64,000 bases of DNA, taken from Clostridia bacterium. GTDB taxonomy: Bacteria; Bacillota; Clostridia; Christensenellales; Aristaeellaceae. Shown here piece after piece: positions 1-9,233 of the stretch; position 1 is the first letter of the stretch, and each line of letters starts with the position of its first letter. The stretch is taken from NCBI GenBank assembly GCA_017410455.1, contig JAFQQT010000038.1, forward strand, positions 32,231 through 96,230. Reading direction: 5' to 3'. A model generated the notes under the pieces. The model did no database searches. It had not been told where the DNA came from and was given only the letters and a program-made list of their open reading frames with translations. Position numbers and translations under genes: made by a program.

Positions 1-56
1 AGGACTGCCTCCATCAGCAGATCCGCCTGTTCCGATCGGATGCGGGATTCATACAT
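1..56 (-). CDS. YerC/YecD-type TrpR-like regulator, N-terminal fragment
   Basis: Only the first 18 codons are in the window; the gene runs off the left edge. It begins MYESRIRSEQADLLMEAV, which resembles the start of the small YerC/YecD proteins of Bacillota, a TrpR-like DNA-binding family. A good ribosome site (GAGAGGAG) lies 8 bases before the ATG at 56. A TATAAT hexamer on the minus strand at 120-115 is a plausible -10 element. With so little sequence, the family call rests on resemblance of the N-terminus and is tentative. Confidence 0.5.
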   Translation of the reverse strand, partial: MYESRIRSEQADLLMEAV

Positions 57-195
57 GCGCGCTGCTCCTCTCCGGTGCGGAAGGGCATTCTTCCGCAGTT
101 TAGCTTACTGCATCATTATAGCACACAAACGTTGATTTGAACAGGGGCGAAATGTAAATCCTCCCTGCCTGCACTGCCCCTGACGGAAAAAGCAC

Positions 196-224
196 TTGAC
201 AAATACGGGCATTGCAGCTATGCT
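196..224 (+). promoter_or_regulatory. sigma-A promoter of glnN
   Basis: TTGACA (196-201), a 17-base spacer, and TATGCT (219-224). The bases TGCTGAA at 221-227 overlap the -10 element and resemble one arm of the inverted repeat seen at 15829 and 55891; this may be chance. Confidence 0.75.
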
Positions 225-280
225 GAAGGGTGTATTTGCGAATGATCCCGCAAGCTTGTCACCCGAAGGAGGACGGAAAT

Positions 281-2362
281 ATGTCCCGGATGGAAGAGCT
301 CTTTGGCATACATGTATTCAACGATGCGGCGATGCAGAAGCGTCTGCCCCGCGATACCTACAAGGCCCTGCACAAGACCATCGCCGAGGGCCGGCCGCTG
401 AAGCCCGAGATGGCCAATATCGTGGCCAACGCCATGAAGGACTGGGCCATCGAGAAGGGCGTGACCCACTACACCCACTGGTTCCAGCCCATGAACGGCG
501 TCACGGCCGAGAAGCACGACAGCTTCCTCACCCCCCGTGATGGCGGACAGATCATCCTCGAATTCTCCGGCAGGGAGCTGGTGCACGGCGAGAGCGACGC
601 ATCCTCCTTCCCCTCCGGCGGCCTCCGTGCCACCTTCGAGGCCCGAGGCTATACCGCCTGGGATCCCACCAGCTATGCCTTCATCAAGGATGGCGTGCTG
701 TGCATCCCCACGGCCTTCTGCTCCTATGGCGGCGAGGCGCTGGACGCGAAGACGCCCCTGCTGCGCTCCATGGAGGCGCTCAACCGGCAGGCCCTGCGCG
801 TGCTGAAGCTCTTTGGCCGCGACGCGATCCGCGTGATCTCCACCGTCGGCCCGGAGCAGGAGTACTTCCTGGTGGACAAGGCCCTCTACGACCAGCGTAA
901 GGACCTGATCTTCTGCGGACGCACTCTCTTTGGCAACAAGCCTCCCAAGGGACAGGAGCTGGATGACCATTACTCCGGCGCCATCAAGCCCCGGGTGAAG
1001 GCGTTCATGACCGAGCTGGACGAGGAGCTGTGGAAGCTGGGCGTGCTGGCCAAGACCGAGCACAACGAGGCAGCCCCTGCCCAGCATGAGCTGGCGCCCA
1101 TCTACGCCGTGACCACCGTGGCCACTGACCACAACCAGCTGACCATGGAGCTGATGAAGAAGGTCGCCCTGCGCCACGGCCTGGTGTGCCTGCTGCACGA
1201 GAAGCCCTTTGCGGGCGTGAACGGCTCTGGCAAGCACAACAACTGGTCCATGTCCACCAACACGGGCTATAATCTGCTGGAGCCCGGTGACGATCCCGCC
1301 TCTTCGGCGCAGTTCCTGCTGTTCCTGACTGCCATGATCCGCGCGGTGGATCTGCACGCGGATCTGCTGCGCGTCACCACCGCATCCGCCGGCAATGATC
1401 ACCGCCTGGGCGCGTGCGAGGCCCCCCCGGCCATCATTTCGATGTTCCTGGGCGACGAGCTGACCGCCATTGTGGACAGCCTGCTGGCCGACACGGAGTA
1501 TCACTCCGCTGAAAAGAAGGACCTGGAGATCGGCGTGCGCGTGCTGCCCAAGTTCCCCAAGGACAACACCGACCGCAACCGCACCTCCCCCTTCGCCTTC
1601 ACGGGCAACAAGTTCGAGTTCCGCTCCCTTGGTTCCTCTGCCTCCATCGCCGATACCAACGTGGTGCTCAACACCATCGTTGCAGACGTGCTGATGGAGT
1701 TCGCCGATGAGCTGGAGCAGGCAGCCGACTTCCAGAGCGCGCTGCACGATCTGATCGTCCGCACGCTCCGCCAGCATTACCGCATCATCTTCAACGGCAA
1801 CGGCTATGCGCCCGAATGGCTGGTGGAGGCTGCCCGCCGTGGTCTGCCGAATTTCGCCACCACCGTGGACGCCCTGCCCCATCTCATCGACGCGAAGAAC
1901 GTGGCCCTCTTCAGCCGCCACGGCGTGTTCACGGAAAAGGAACTGCGCTCCCGCTACGAGATCACCCTCGAATACTACACCAAGACCGTCAACATCGAGG
2001 CCGAAACCTGCCTGATGATGGCCGAGAGGCAGATCTTCCCTGCCTGCGCCCGCTTCGCCGGCGATATGGGCCGCATCGTGCGCGATATCAAAGCCTGCGG
2101 CGTGGAACCTGTTGCCGAGATGCGCCTGCTGCAGATGGTGACCGTGCGCAACGCCCGTCTGCTGGACGCCATCGACACGCTGCGCGATGCCATCAGCAGC
2201 TCCAAGCAGAGCGGCAACGCACTGGAGGACGCAGCCTACGAGCGCAACGTGATTATCCCCGCGATGCAGGCCGTGCGCCTGGTCGCTGACGACCTGGAAA
2301 CCATCGTCGGCAAGGATTACTGGCCCTTCCCGACCTACGACGACCTGCTGTTCAACGTGTAA
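281..2362 (+). CDS. glnN: glutamine synthetase type III
   Basis: Cytoplasmic enzyme that joins ammonia to glutamate using ATP. The product is 693 residues, the usual size of the GSIII class, which is much longer than GlnA (about 450). Family motifs are visible: [16 protein letters not shown] near residue 260 and [16 protein letters not shown] near residue 312, which carry metal, glutamate and nucleotide ligands. The ATG at 281 was chosen because AAGGAGGA precedes it by about 8 bases; an upstream in-frame ATG at 230 lies between promoter and ribosome site and would add 17 unconserved residues. It stands alone, with its own promoter and a strong terminator. No PII or TnrA gene is nearby. Confidence 0.96.
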   Translation: MSRMEELFGIHVFNDAAMQKRLPRDTYKALHKTIAEGRPLKPEMANIVANAMKDWAIEKGVTHYTHWFQPMNGVTAEKHDSFLTPRDGGQIILEFSGRELVHGESDASSFPSGGLRATFEARGYTAWDPTSYAFIKDGVLCIPTAFCSYGGEALDAKTPLLRSMEALNRQALRVLKLFGRDAIRVISTVGPEQEYFLVDKALYDQRKDLIFCGRTLFGNKPPKGQELDDHYSGAIKPRVKAFMTELDEELWKLGVLAKTEHNEAAPAQHELAPIYAVTTVATDHNQLTMELMKKVALRHGLVCLLHEKPFAGVNGSGKHNNWSMSTNTGYNLLEPGDDPASSAQFLLFLTAMIRAVDLHADLLRVTTASAGNDHRLGACEAPPAIISMFLGDELTAIVDSLLADTEYHSAEKKDLEIGVRVLPKFPKDNTDRNRTSPFAFTGNKFEFRSLGSSASIADTNVVLNTIVADVLMEFADELEQAADFQSALHDLIVRTLRQHYRIIFNGNGYAPEWLVEAARRGLPNFATTVDALPHLIDAKNVALFSRHGVFTEKELRSRYEITLEYYTKTVNIEAETCLMMAERQIFPACARFAGDMGRIVRDIKACGVEPVAEMRLLQMVTVRNARLLDAIDTLRDAISSSKQSGNALEDAAYERNVIIPAMQAVRLVADDLETIVGKDYWPFPTYDDLLFNV

Positions 2363-2374
2363 CCGCATAGAAAG

Positions 2375-2411
2375 AGGCCGCGCCTCCCGTATCTGGGCTG
2401 CGCGGCCTTTT
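2375..2411 (+). terminator. terminator between glnN and the GH39 gene
   Basis: Stem AGGCCGCGC (2375-2383) pairs with GCGCGGCCT (2400-2408), with an inner CCC/GGG, followed by TTTT. On the minus strand it is followed by CTCTTTC, so it probably serves both converging genes. Confidence 0.88.
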
Positions 2412-2420
2412 CATGTGGCA

Positions 2421-3923
2421 TCAGCTGTGCTGGCGGTACCATTCGTAGTCGTAGCCGTAGTCGGAATCCTCGGGGCTGGCGGCGATGGTAAAGCGCACGA
2501 CGGCGTTCTCCCGCAGGTGCAGCATAACGCCCTGGGCGCCGGTCAGCAGCTCCGTTGCGCACTGGGGCTGGCCCGCCTGACGCAGGAACTTCAGCTGCGC
2601 GGCGGTCAGGGAGGCGGGCTCGCCCATCTCGTGCCAGCACTTGAGCGGGTTGCAGACCACCTCATCCACCGTCTCCGTTGTCAGGACGGCGCGCCCGGGC
2701 AGGGGCAGCGTCAGGTTGATGGTCAGCTGCTCACGCTCCTGGCGGCAGATGTTCCACGCAACGCCCTCGTAGGAGCCGTCGGGCTTCTTCAGAAGGACGA
2801 CGTTCTCGTCGCGGTGGACGCACTCGCCCTTCAGGTTGTTGAAGAACGCAAAGGTCCACAGCGTCGGCTTGGCGATCAGCCCGTTGGCGATCATACCGAA
2901 GCCGCCGTGGAAGGGCCTGGCCGGAATCCCCTGCTCCTCGAACACATCGCCGAAGGTCCAGTAGGAGTAGCTGGCGCACATGTCGCCCAGGCGCGCCAGC
3001 AGACCGGCGACGCAGGCGGCGTTCAGGTTCGTGTCGTGAATGGCGCAGAAGGGATGGTACGAGGTATTGAACTCAGTGATGTGCATCTCCATCCCCGCGT
3101 ACTCCGGGAAGCTGTCGATGATGTCGCGGGTGCCCTGCATTTCCTCGGCGATGGACTCCACCGTGCGCATGGTGTGGTAGAGGTAGCGGCCGTGACGCTC
3201 GGGCGTTTCGCCCATGTAGGCATGGCGGGTCAGGAAGTCCAGCGGGAGCCTGTTGTCCCGGCAGAAGGTCAGGAAGTTGCGGATCCAGTCCGGCGTGGTG
3301 GAGCCTCCGCAGACCGCAGGGCCGCCCACGCGCATCCTCGGCAGGGCTTCCTTCACAGCCTTTGCGGACACCGCGTAGAGCTCGTGGTACTTCTTTTCGT
3401 CCGCGTGCTCCCAGAAGCCGGGCAGGTTCGGCTCGTTCCACACCTCGCAGGGCCAGGTGGACACCTCGTCCTCGCCATAGCGGTCCGCCAGATGGCGCAG
3501 GGTCGCCTTGATCATGTCCGCCCATTTCTGATGGTCTGCAGGCGGGGTGGTGTTGCCCTTCCAGTAGAAGATGGTTTGACTGCCGCTGGCCATCTTTTCC
3601 GGCATGAAGCCCAGCTCCAGGAAGGGCTTGAGGCCATTGGCCATGTAGTAGTCCATCACTCGGTCGAGGTAGGTGAAGTTGTAGCTCTCATGCTCGTCGC
3701 TGCCATCGAAGGCACGCCAGTGCTGGTAGATGCCCATGTCGTCGGAGAACAGGCCGTGGCCGCGGATATGCCTGAAATGGCACTCCGCCTGCGCCATGGC
3801 CAGCTGCTCCTGATACTCCTGCTGCAGCGCAAGGCCCATGCGGCCAGTGCCCACGCAGAAGGCAGCGTTGTTGTTGAAGCTGGCCCGGCTGTCCGGGGTG
3901 ATGGCGATACTCAGATGCTTCAC
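2421..3923 (-). CDS. glycoside hydrolase family 39, probable beta-xylosidase
   Basis: 500 residues, no signal peptide, so probably acts on xylo-oligosaccharides inside the cell. The TIM barrel shows the GH39 acid/base motif VWNEPN (Glu164) and the nucleophile motif HITEFN (Glu284); their spacing matches characterised beta-xylosidases of the family. A C-terminal beta domain follows. The start is GTG at 3923, supported by GAGAGGGAG 6-7 bases upstream. It lies 21 bases downstream of the metallo-hydrolase gene and is probably co-transcribed with it. It is divergent from a GH67 alpha-glucuronidase, which fits glucuronoxylan use. Activity on other beta-glycosides cannot be excluded. Confidence 0.88.
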   Translation of the reverse strand: MKHLSIAITPDSRASFNNNAAFCVGTGRMGLALQQEYQEQLAMAQAECHFRHIRGHGLFSDDMGIYQHWRAFDGSDEHESYNFTYLDRVMDYYMANGLKPFLELGFMPEKMASGSQTIFYWKGNTTPPADHQKWADMIKATLRHLADRYGEDEVSTWPCEVWNEPNLPGFWEHADEKKYHELYAVSAKAVKEALPRMRVGGPAVCGGSTTPDWIRNFLTFCRDNRLPLDFLTRHAYMGETPERHGRYLYHTMRTVESIAEEMQGTRDIIDSFPEYAGMEMHITEFNTSYHPFCAIHDTNLNAACVAGLLARLGDMCASYSYWTFGDVFEEQGIPARPFHGGFGMIANGLIAKPTLWTFAFFNNLKGECVHRDENVVLLKKPDGSYEGVAWNICRQEREQLTINLTLPLPGRAVLTTETVDEVVCNPLKCWHEMGEPASLTAAQLKFLRQAGQPQCATELLTGAQGVMLHLRENAVVRFTIAASPEDSDYGYDYEWYRQHS

Positions 3924-3944
3924 GGGATGCTCCCTCTCTTTCGT

Positions 3945-4733
3945 TCAGTCCAGCTGGGCCCTTGCCCAGTCGAATACAAGGATCTGCCCGTCGGTCACAT
4001 TGGCCTGGCGGGTGTCGATGTGCTCATAGCCGCCGATCTTCACGTGGGCAGCCGCGCGCAGGACGTCGTCGGTCAGGTTGAATATGAAATCGTCGAACTT
4101 CGCGCGGGGATACAGGTCAAGCTGATGGCTGCAAAGGACATGGGTGAAAGGCAGTGCCTGCAGCGCACAGACGTTCGTGCGGTATTGCATCACAGGCAGC
4201 GCCGCCTCGAAGAACAGCCAGGTGCAGGGATTCCAGTCATCGCCGGTCAACAGCAGCTTGCGCTCCGGCACGTACACCACGCAGGAGCCGGGCGTGTGGC
4301 CGGGGCACGGGATGACCCGCGCCGTCATGCCGCCCAGGTCGAGATCGCCCCCGTGGATGGCATAGGGCTGGCGGCACTCGCCGTCAAGGAAGGCTGCTTC
4401 CGTCACTGCAAGGCCTTTCGCCTGTGCCTGACCCAGCACGACGCGCCGCCTGGCTGCCCCCGTGAAGACAGGCCATTCCGCCATGTCCTCCGGGAGCATC
4501 ACGGTCTTGTCGAACCACCGTGCGCCCAGAGCATGGTCGTGATGGTTATGCGTCAGTAGCACGGTGATCGGCTTGTCCGTCAGCGTGGCAACAAAGGACG
4601 CCACATCCTCCACCCCATAGCCGGTATCCACCAGCACGGCTGCCTTTTCGCCCTCGATCAGCGTCATGCAGACGCCCATGCAGTCGCGGATATGCGTCAC
4701 GCCATCGCAGACGCGATTCAGCTCGAAACTCAT
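3945..4733 (-). CDS. metallo-beta-lactamase-fold hydrolase
   Basis: 262 residues. The signature THNHHDH (His62, His64, Asp66, His67) and the later motifs PGHTPGS, TGDDW and CSHQ define a glyoxalase II-like MBL fold that binds one or two metal ions. The substrate is not evident. The ATG at 4733 has AAAGGAG upstream. It is the first gene of a two-gene unit with the GH39 gene, divergent from GH67. It may act on an ester or lactone produced during hemicellulose breakdown, but that is inference from position. Confidence 0.82.
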   Translation of the reverse strand: MSFELNRVCDGVTHIRDCMGVCMTLIEGEKAAVLVDTGYGVEDVASFVATLTDKPITVLLTHNHHDHALGARWFDKTVMLPEDMAEWPVFTGAARRRVVLGQAQAKGLAVTEAAFLDGECRQPYAIHGGDLDLGGMTARVIPCPGHTPGSCVVYVPERKLLLTGDDWNPCTWLFFEAALPVMQYRTNVCALQALPFTHVLCSHQLDLYPRAKFDDFIFNLTDDVLRAAAHVKIGGYEHIDTRQANVTDGQILVFDWARAQLD

Positions 4734-4857
4734 GCGCTCAACTCCTTTGCGCAAGTTTTGATCTATCATTTCGACGCATTCCATGATGATTCCTGTTGAT
4801 CCTCTGCGCGCATGTTGCCCGATTCTGAGCAAATCTTGCTGCACTTGCCGGGCAGGC

Positions 4858-4886
4858 TTGTCCGGGGAAATCCACCGTGCTATAAT
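4858..4886 (+). promoter_or_regulatory. promoter of the GH67 gene
   Basis: TTGTCC (4858-4863), 17-base spacer, TATAAT (4881-4886), 37 bases before the chosen start codon. Confidence 0.7.
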
Positions 4887-4922
4887 GGTCGCAGACGACA
4901 AATGACAGGAGGTTCCTTCGGT

Positions 4923-6773
4923 ATGCATCATCATTTCCGTTATTGGCTCCCCTTCCTGCCTGAAGGTGTCCCGGCTGAGCTGACAACCCCGGCGGAGGTC
5001 GCCCGCTTCGAGCTGGCGCAGGCACTGCCCCGCATCGCCCCGGAAGTGACGGTTGATATCATCCTGGACGAAGCCATGGATGAGGCATTCCGCATCCAGC
5101 GTGCTGATGACGCCGTCATCATCACCGGCGGACAGCGTGGCGTACTCTACGGTGCGTATCGCCTGATGATGAACCTCGCCGCCGGCGAGAAGCTCCCCCG
5201 CAGCCACTTCCAGCAGCCCCGGTACGCCCTGCGCATGGTCAACAACTGGGACAATGCCGACGGCGACATCGAACGTGGCTATTCCGGCCGGAGCCTCATG
5301 TTCGAGGGCGGCCGTTTCGATTACGATCCCGTGTGCCTGTGCGACCTGGCACGGCTGATGGCGTCGGTGGGCCTGAATGTGCTGTGCATCAACAACGTCA
5401 ACGTCCGCAACCCCGCCCACCGCCTGATCGAGGACTGGCTGCCGGAGCTGGCGGAAGTCGCGGCCATCTTCCGCCCCTTCGGCGTGAAGCTGATGGTGTC
5501 CATCGACTACGCGCAGCCCATGCGCCACGGCATCGACACCGCCGACCCTCTGGACGAGCGCGTGCAGACCTGGTGGAATGAGCAGTGCCGGGTGGTCTAT
5601 GCCGCCATTCCTGACCTGGCCGGCTTCCTCGTCAAGGCGGACAGCGAGCATCGTCCCGGGCCCTTCACCTACGGCCGCAACCACGCCGAGGGCGCCAACA
5701 TGCTGGCCCGGGCCCTTCAGCCCCACGGCGGCAAGCTGGTGTGGCGCTGCTTCGTCTACAACTGCCAGCAGGACTGGCGCGATCAGGTCACCGACCGCCC
5801 CATGGCCGCCTACCAGCATTACGTCTACTTGGACGGCCAGTTCGATGATAACGTCATCCTGCAGGTCAAGAACGGCCCCTTCGACTTCCAGGTGCGCGAG
5901 CCCGTTTCCCCGACCCTGCTGGCGATGCCGAAGACCAACCTCGCCATCGAATGGCAGCTTGCCCAGGAGTACACCGGCCATCAGATCGACATCTACGCCA
6001 TGATGGGCATGTGGCAGGAGGTCATGGCGGACCTGGGCAGCGACAGAATCATGGCCATGGCAGCGGTGAGTAACCTCGGCCGCGACGCCTGCATCTTCGG
6101 GCATCCCTTCGCAGCAGTCAACATGTTCGGCTACGGCCTGCTCAGCTGGCACCCGGAATTCGCCGACCCCGAGGGAATCGCCCGCCTGTGGGCGAAGCTG
6201 ACCTACGGGCTGGAGCAGGCAGATGAGGATGCGCTGGTGCAGATCCTCCTGGAGAGCCGCAGCGCATACGAAAAGTACACCGCGCCCCTGGGCGTGTGCT
6301 GGATGGTCACGCCCCACACCCATTATGGCCCCAGCCCCGACGGCTACGAGTACCAGACCTGGGGCACCTACCACCGCGCCAGCCGCGACGCCGTGGGCAT
6401 CGACCGCACCGCCAGCGGCACCGGCTACGCTGAGCAATACCCCTCCGAGCTTCGCAACCGCTATTCCAGCCTGGAAACCTGCCCGGATAATCTGCTGCTG
6501 TGGTTCCACCGCCTGCGCTACGACTATGTCATGCGCGATGGCCGGACGCTGATCCAGCGCATCTACGACGACCACTTCGAGGGCTGTGAATGGGTGGAGG
6601 CCGCTGAGCAGAAGCTGGCTGCGCTTCCCCTGCCGGAGGCCGACAAGGCGCTGGTCATGGAGCGCATCAGCCGGCAGAAGAAGAACGCCCGCGAGTGGCG
6701 CGACGTGATCAACAGCTTCTTCTACCGCTTCTCCGGCGTGGAGGATGCGAAGGGGCGAAAGCTTTACCTGTGA
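4923..6773 (+). CDS. aguA: glycoside hydrolase family 67 alpha-glucuronidase
   Basis: 616 residues without a signal peptide. Removes (4-O-methyl-)glucuronic acid from aldouronic acids derived from xylan. Predicted catalytic residues are Glu242 (motif KADSE), Asp321 (KNGPFDFQVREP) and Glu349 (AQEYTG); the spacings of 79 and 28 residues equal those of the characterised Geobacillus enzyme (285, 364, 392). The ATG at 4923 is preceded by CAGGAGG. Upstream in-frame codons back to 4812 overlap the promoter and are not coding. The downstream EEP-fold gene starts 12 bases after the stop. Together with GH39 it forms an intracellular glucuronoxylan-oligomer module. Confidence 0.93.
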   Translation: MHHHFRYWLPFLPEGVPAELTTPAEVARFELAQALPRIAPEVTVDIILDEAMDEAFRIQRADDAVIITGGQRGVLYGAYRLMMNLAAGEKLPRSHFQQPRYALRMVNNWDNADGDIERGYSGRSLMFEGGRFDYDPVCLCDLARLMASVGLNVLCINNVNVRNPAHRLIEDWLPELAEVAAIFRPFGVKLMVSIDYAQPMRHGIDTADPLDERVQTWWNEQCRVVYAAIPDLAGFLVKADSEHRPGPFTYGRNHAEGANMLARALQPHGGKLVWRCFVYNCQQDWRDQVTDRPMAAYQHYVYLDGQFDDNVILQVKNGPFDFQVREPVSPTLLAMPKTNLAIEWQLAQEYTGHQIDIYAMMGMWQEVMADLGSDRIMAMAAVSNLGRDACIFGHPFAAVNMFGYGLLSWHPEFADPEGIARLWAKLTYGLEQADEDALVQILLESRSAYEKYTAPLGVCWMVTPHTHYGPSPDGYEYQTWGTYHRASRDAVGIDRTASGTGYAEQYPSELRNRYSSLETCPDNLLLWFHRLRYDYVMRDGRTLIQRIYDDHFEGCEWVEAAEQKLAALPLPEADKALVMERISRQKKNAREWRDVINSFFYRFSGVEDAKGRKLYL

Positions 6774-6785
6774 GGAGGCATGCAT

Positions 6786-7625
6786 ATGCTGCGCATCATG
6801 AGCAACAATCTCTGGTGGTGTGACGATAACCGCCCCGCCTGGGCCGAGATGGGGCTGGACTGCTCCGCAGCCGCGCGGGCAGATGGGTTCTGCCGCGTCT
6901 ATGCAACGCTTCAGCCGGACGTGATCGGCCTGCAGGAATGCTCCGCCCTCATGGCGGATGAGCTGATGCAGCGATTCCCTGCCTACGGCCTCCCCTATGC
7001 GCTGCTCTGGGGCCACGATACGCCCATCCTTTTCCGCAAGGACCGCTTCGACCTGGTGGATTCCGCCTTTCTGCTGTACCCGGAGGAATTTCCCGGGCAT
7101 GAGGGCAGCTTCAACAACTGGCGCACCAAGTCCTACCTTACCGCCGTCCTGCGCTGCAAAGCGGATGGGAAGCACCTCATCGTCGCCACGACCCACCTGT
7201 GGTGGAAGAGCAGCCGGCCGGATTCTCCGGAGTACCAGCCTCACTCGGCCGAGGCCCGCGCATACCAGCTGGGCTTGCTGATGGATACGCTGGACGCGCT
7301 GCAGGAGCAATACGCGTGCCCCGCCATCATGCTGGGCGATTTCAACGCCGGTTACGGCTCGCTGACCCTGCAGTCCGCCATGGCCCGTGGCTGGCAGCAC
7401 GCCCATGACACCGCTGCTGAGTATGCCGATAACGGCTGCGGACACCACCCCTGTGACAGCAGCGGTTACGCACCCTATGTGCCCGGTGACTTCCGTCGCA
7501 GCCTCGATCAGATCATGCACCTTGGCGCGCCGGAGGGGTTTGTTCGCCGCTTCGACCGGTACGCGGAGGAAGACTACATGCCCCTGTCCGACCATCTGCC
7601 CGTGTGGGTGGATGTGACCCTGTGA
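6786..7625 (+). CDS. endonuclease/exonuclease/phosphatase (EEP) family protein
   Basis: 279 residues, cytoplasmic. EEP-fold landmarks are present: NNLWW at the start, LQPDVIGLQECS (metal-binding Glu), TTHLWW, LGDFNAG, and the C-terminal SDHLPVW with the catalytic His. Members include nucleases, lipid phosphatases and phosphodiesterases, so the substrate is open. The second ATG (6786) is preferred because GAGGAGG ends only one base before the ATG at 6780. It is co-transcribed with the GH67 gene, an unusual partner for a phosphoesterase. Confidence 0.82.
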   Translation: MLRIMSNNLWWCDDNRPAWAEMGLDCSAAARADGFCRVYATLQPDVIGLQECSALMADELMQRFPAYGLPYALLWGHDTPILFRKDRFDLVDSAFLLYPEEFPGHEGSFNNWRTKSYLTAVLRCKADGKHLIVATTHLWWKSSRPDSPEYQPHSAEARAYQLGLLMDTLDALQEQYACPAIMLGDFNAGYGSLTLQSAMARGWQHAHDTAAEYADNGCGHHPCDSSGYAPYVPGDFRRSLDQIMHLGAPEGFVRRFDRYAEEDYMPLSDHLPVWVDVTL

Positions 7626-7631
7626 ATACAG

Positions 7632-7667
7632 AAAGGCAGCTCCCGTGATGTGCGGGAACTGCCTTTT
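7632..7667. terminator. bidirectional terminator
   Basis: Long hairpin between the converging EEP and cysS genes: AAAGGCAG/CTGCCTTT plus inner TCCCG/CGGGA. A/T tracts flank both sides. Confidence 0.85.
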
Positions 7668-7680
7668 GTGTTGTATATCT

Positions 7681-9156
7681 TTATGCGCGGCTCCAGACAG
7701 CGCCGTCCTTGCTGTCCTTCACGACCACGCCCATGGCGGCCAGCTCGTCGCGGATGCGGTCGGACTCAGCCCAGTTCTTGGCCTTGCGGGCCTCATAGCG
7801 GGCAGTCAGCAGGGCGGTGACCTTCGCGTTCTCCTCCTCGGAGGCGTCTGCGGGTCCGGTGATGGCATACTCACCCGCACCGGCGGCCTTTGCGGTGGCC
7901 GTGGCGCTGGCAGCGCGCACCTTCGCAGCGGCCTCCAGCAGGTCAAGGCTCAGCACGCGGTCGAAGTCGCCCAGCAGATACAGCTTCGTCACGTCGTCAA
8001 TGTCGCGGCCCTTGAGCACGTCGTACAGGCAGGTGATGGCCAGGGAGGTGTTCAGGTCGCTGGTCAGGCCCTTGAGGAACTTCTCCTGATAGCGCCTGGC
8101 AGCCTCCAGATCGGGCTGCTTCGCATCGTCAGGCTTGAGGGCGGCGATGCGGCCGATCAGCTTGGCGTAGGTGCCCGCGGCGTTGTCGAGATTCTCCCAG
8201 GTGAACACGAGGTTCTGCCGGTAGTGGCTCTGCAGGCAGAACAGGCGGTACACCAGCGGATCGTAGCCCTTTTCCACCAGCAGGCTGACGGTCAGGAACT
8301 CGCCCTTGGACTTGGACATCTTGCCGCCGGCGGTGTTCAGGTGATGCACATGGAACCAGTGGCTGCACCACTCGTGGCCCAGATACGCCTCGGACTGGGC
8401 AATCTCGTTGGTGTGGTGCGGGAAGGCATTGTCGATGCCGCCGCAGTGCAGGTCAAGATACTCGCCCAGGTGCTTCTTGGAGATGCAGGAGCACTCGATG
8501 TGCCAGCCGGGATAGCCCACGCCCCAGGGGGAATCCCACTTCAGCGCCTGATCCTCGAACTTCGACTTGGTGAACCACAGCACGAAGTCCGCCTTGTTGC
8601 GCTTGTTGTCGTCGGCCTCCACATCCTCGCGCACGCCCACGGCCAGGTCCTCCTCGTCGTGGTCGTTGAAGACATAGTAGCGGGCCAGCTTGGAGGTATC
8701 GAAGTAGACGTTGCCGCCGGCGATGTAGGCAAAACCCTTCTCCAGCAGGCGCTCGATCATCTCGATGTACTCGGGGATGCAGCCCGTGGCGGGTTCCACC
8801 ACGTCGGGCGTCTTGATGCGCAGGCGCTGGCAGTCAGCGAAGAACGCATCCGTGTAGTACTGAGCGATCTCCATGACAGTCTTGTTCTCGCGCTTGGCGC
8901 CCTTGAGCATCTTGTCCTCGCCCGTATCGGCGTCGGAGGCCAGATGGCCCACGTCGGTGATGTTCATCACGCGGGTCACGTCGTAGCCCTCATAGCGCAG
9001 GGCCTTCTCCAGCACATCCTCCATGATGTAGGAGCGCAGGTTGCCGATGTGCGCGAAGTGGTAGACCGTCGGGCCGCAGGTGTACATCGAAACCGCATTG
9101 CCAAAGCGCGGGCGGAAAACCTCTTTCTTGTGGGTCAGAGAGTTGTAGAGCAGCAT
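7681..9156 (-). CDS. cysS: cysteine--tRNA ligase
   Basis: 491 residues. Class I synthetase that charges tRNA-Cys. The HIGH signature is HIGN (residues 36-39), the first zinc ligand is Cys27 in YTCGPT, the GWHIEC motif supplies further zinc ligands, and KMSKS is intact near residue 280. The ATG at 9156 is preferred over a TTG three codons upstream, since AAAGGATTGAGGA precedes it. The C-terminus (about 410-491) is the DALR anticodon-binding region, with an Ala-rich linker. Monocistronic, with a shared terminator downstream. I looked for a T-box leader but only 77 bases separate it from the GH2 stop. Confidence 0.96.
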   Translation of the reverse strand: MLLYNSLTHKKEVFRPRFGNAVSMYTCGPTVYHFAHIGNLRSYIMEDVLEKALRYEGYDVTRVMNITDVGHLASDADTGEDKMLKGAKRENKTVMEIAQYYTDAFFADCQRLRIKTPDVVEPATGCIPEYIEMIERLLEKGFAYIAGGNVYFDTSKLARYYVFNDHDEEDLAVGVREDVEADDNKRNKADFVLWFTKSKFEDQALKWDSPWGVGYPGWHIECSCISKKHLGEYLDLHCGGIDNAFPHHTNEIAQSEAYLGHEWCSHWFHVHHLNTAGGKMSKSKGEFLTVSLLVEKGYDPLVYRLFCLQSHYRQNLVFTWENLDNAAGTYAKLIGRIAALKPDDAKQPDLEAARRYQEKFLKGLTSDLNTSLAITCLYDVLKGRDIDDVTKLYLLGDFDRVLSLDLLEAAAKVRAASATATAKAAGAGEYAITGPADASEEENAKVTALLTARYEARKAKNWAESDRIRDELAAMGVVVKDSKDGAVWSRA

Positions 9157-9233
9157 ATTCCTCAATCCTTTCAGGGTTGTGACTTTATTTCATTCGACAT
9201 GGCCGGGTTGAATTCCTGCCTGCTATCATGATT

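Noticed and set aside
3945-7595. Very long open frame antisense to GH67 and the EEP gene
   Set aside because: Only its 3' part (3945-4733) has a ribosome site and a protein family. The rest is an antisense shadow caused by high GC and few TTA/CTA/TCA codons.
9157-9233. T-box leader upstream of cysS
   Set aside because: Only 77 bases are free, with no specifier stem, T-box sequence or antiterminator.
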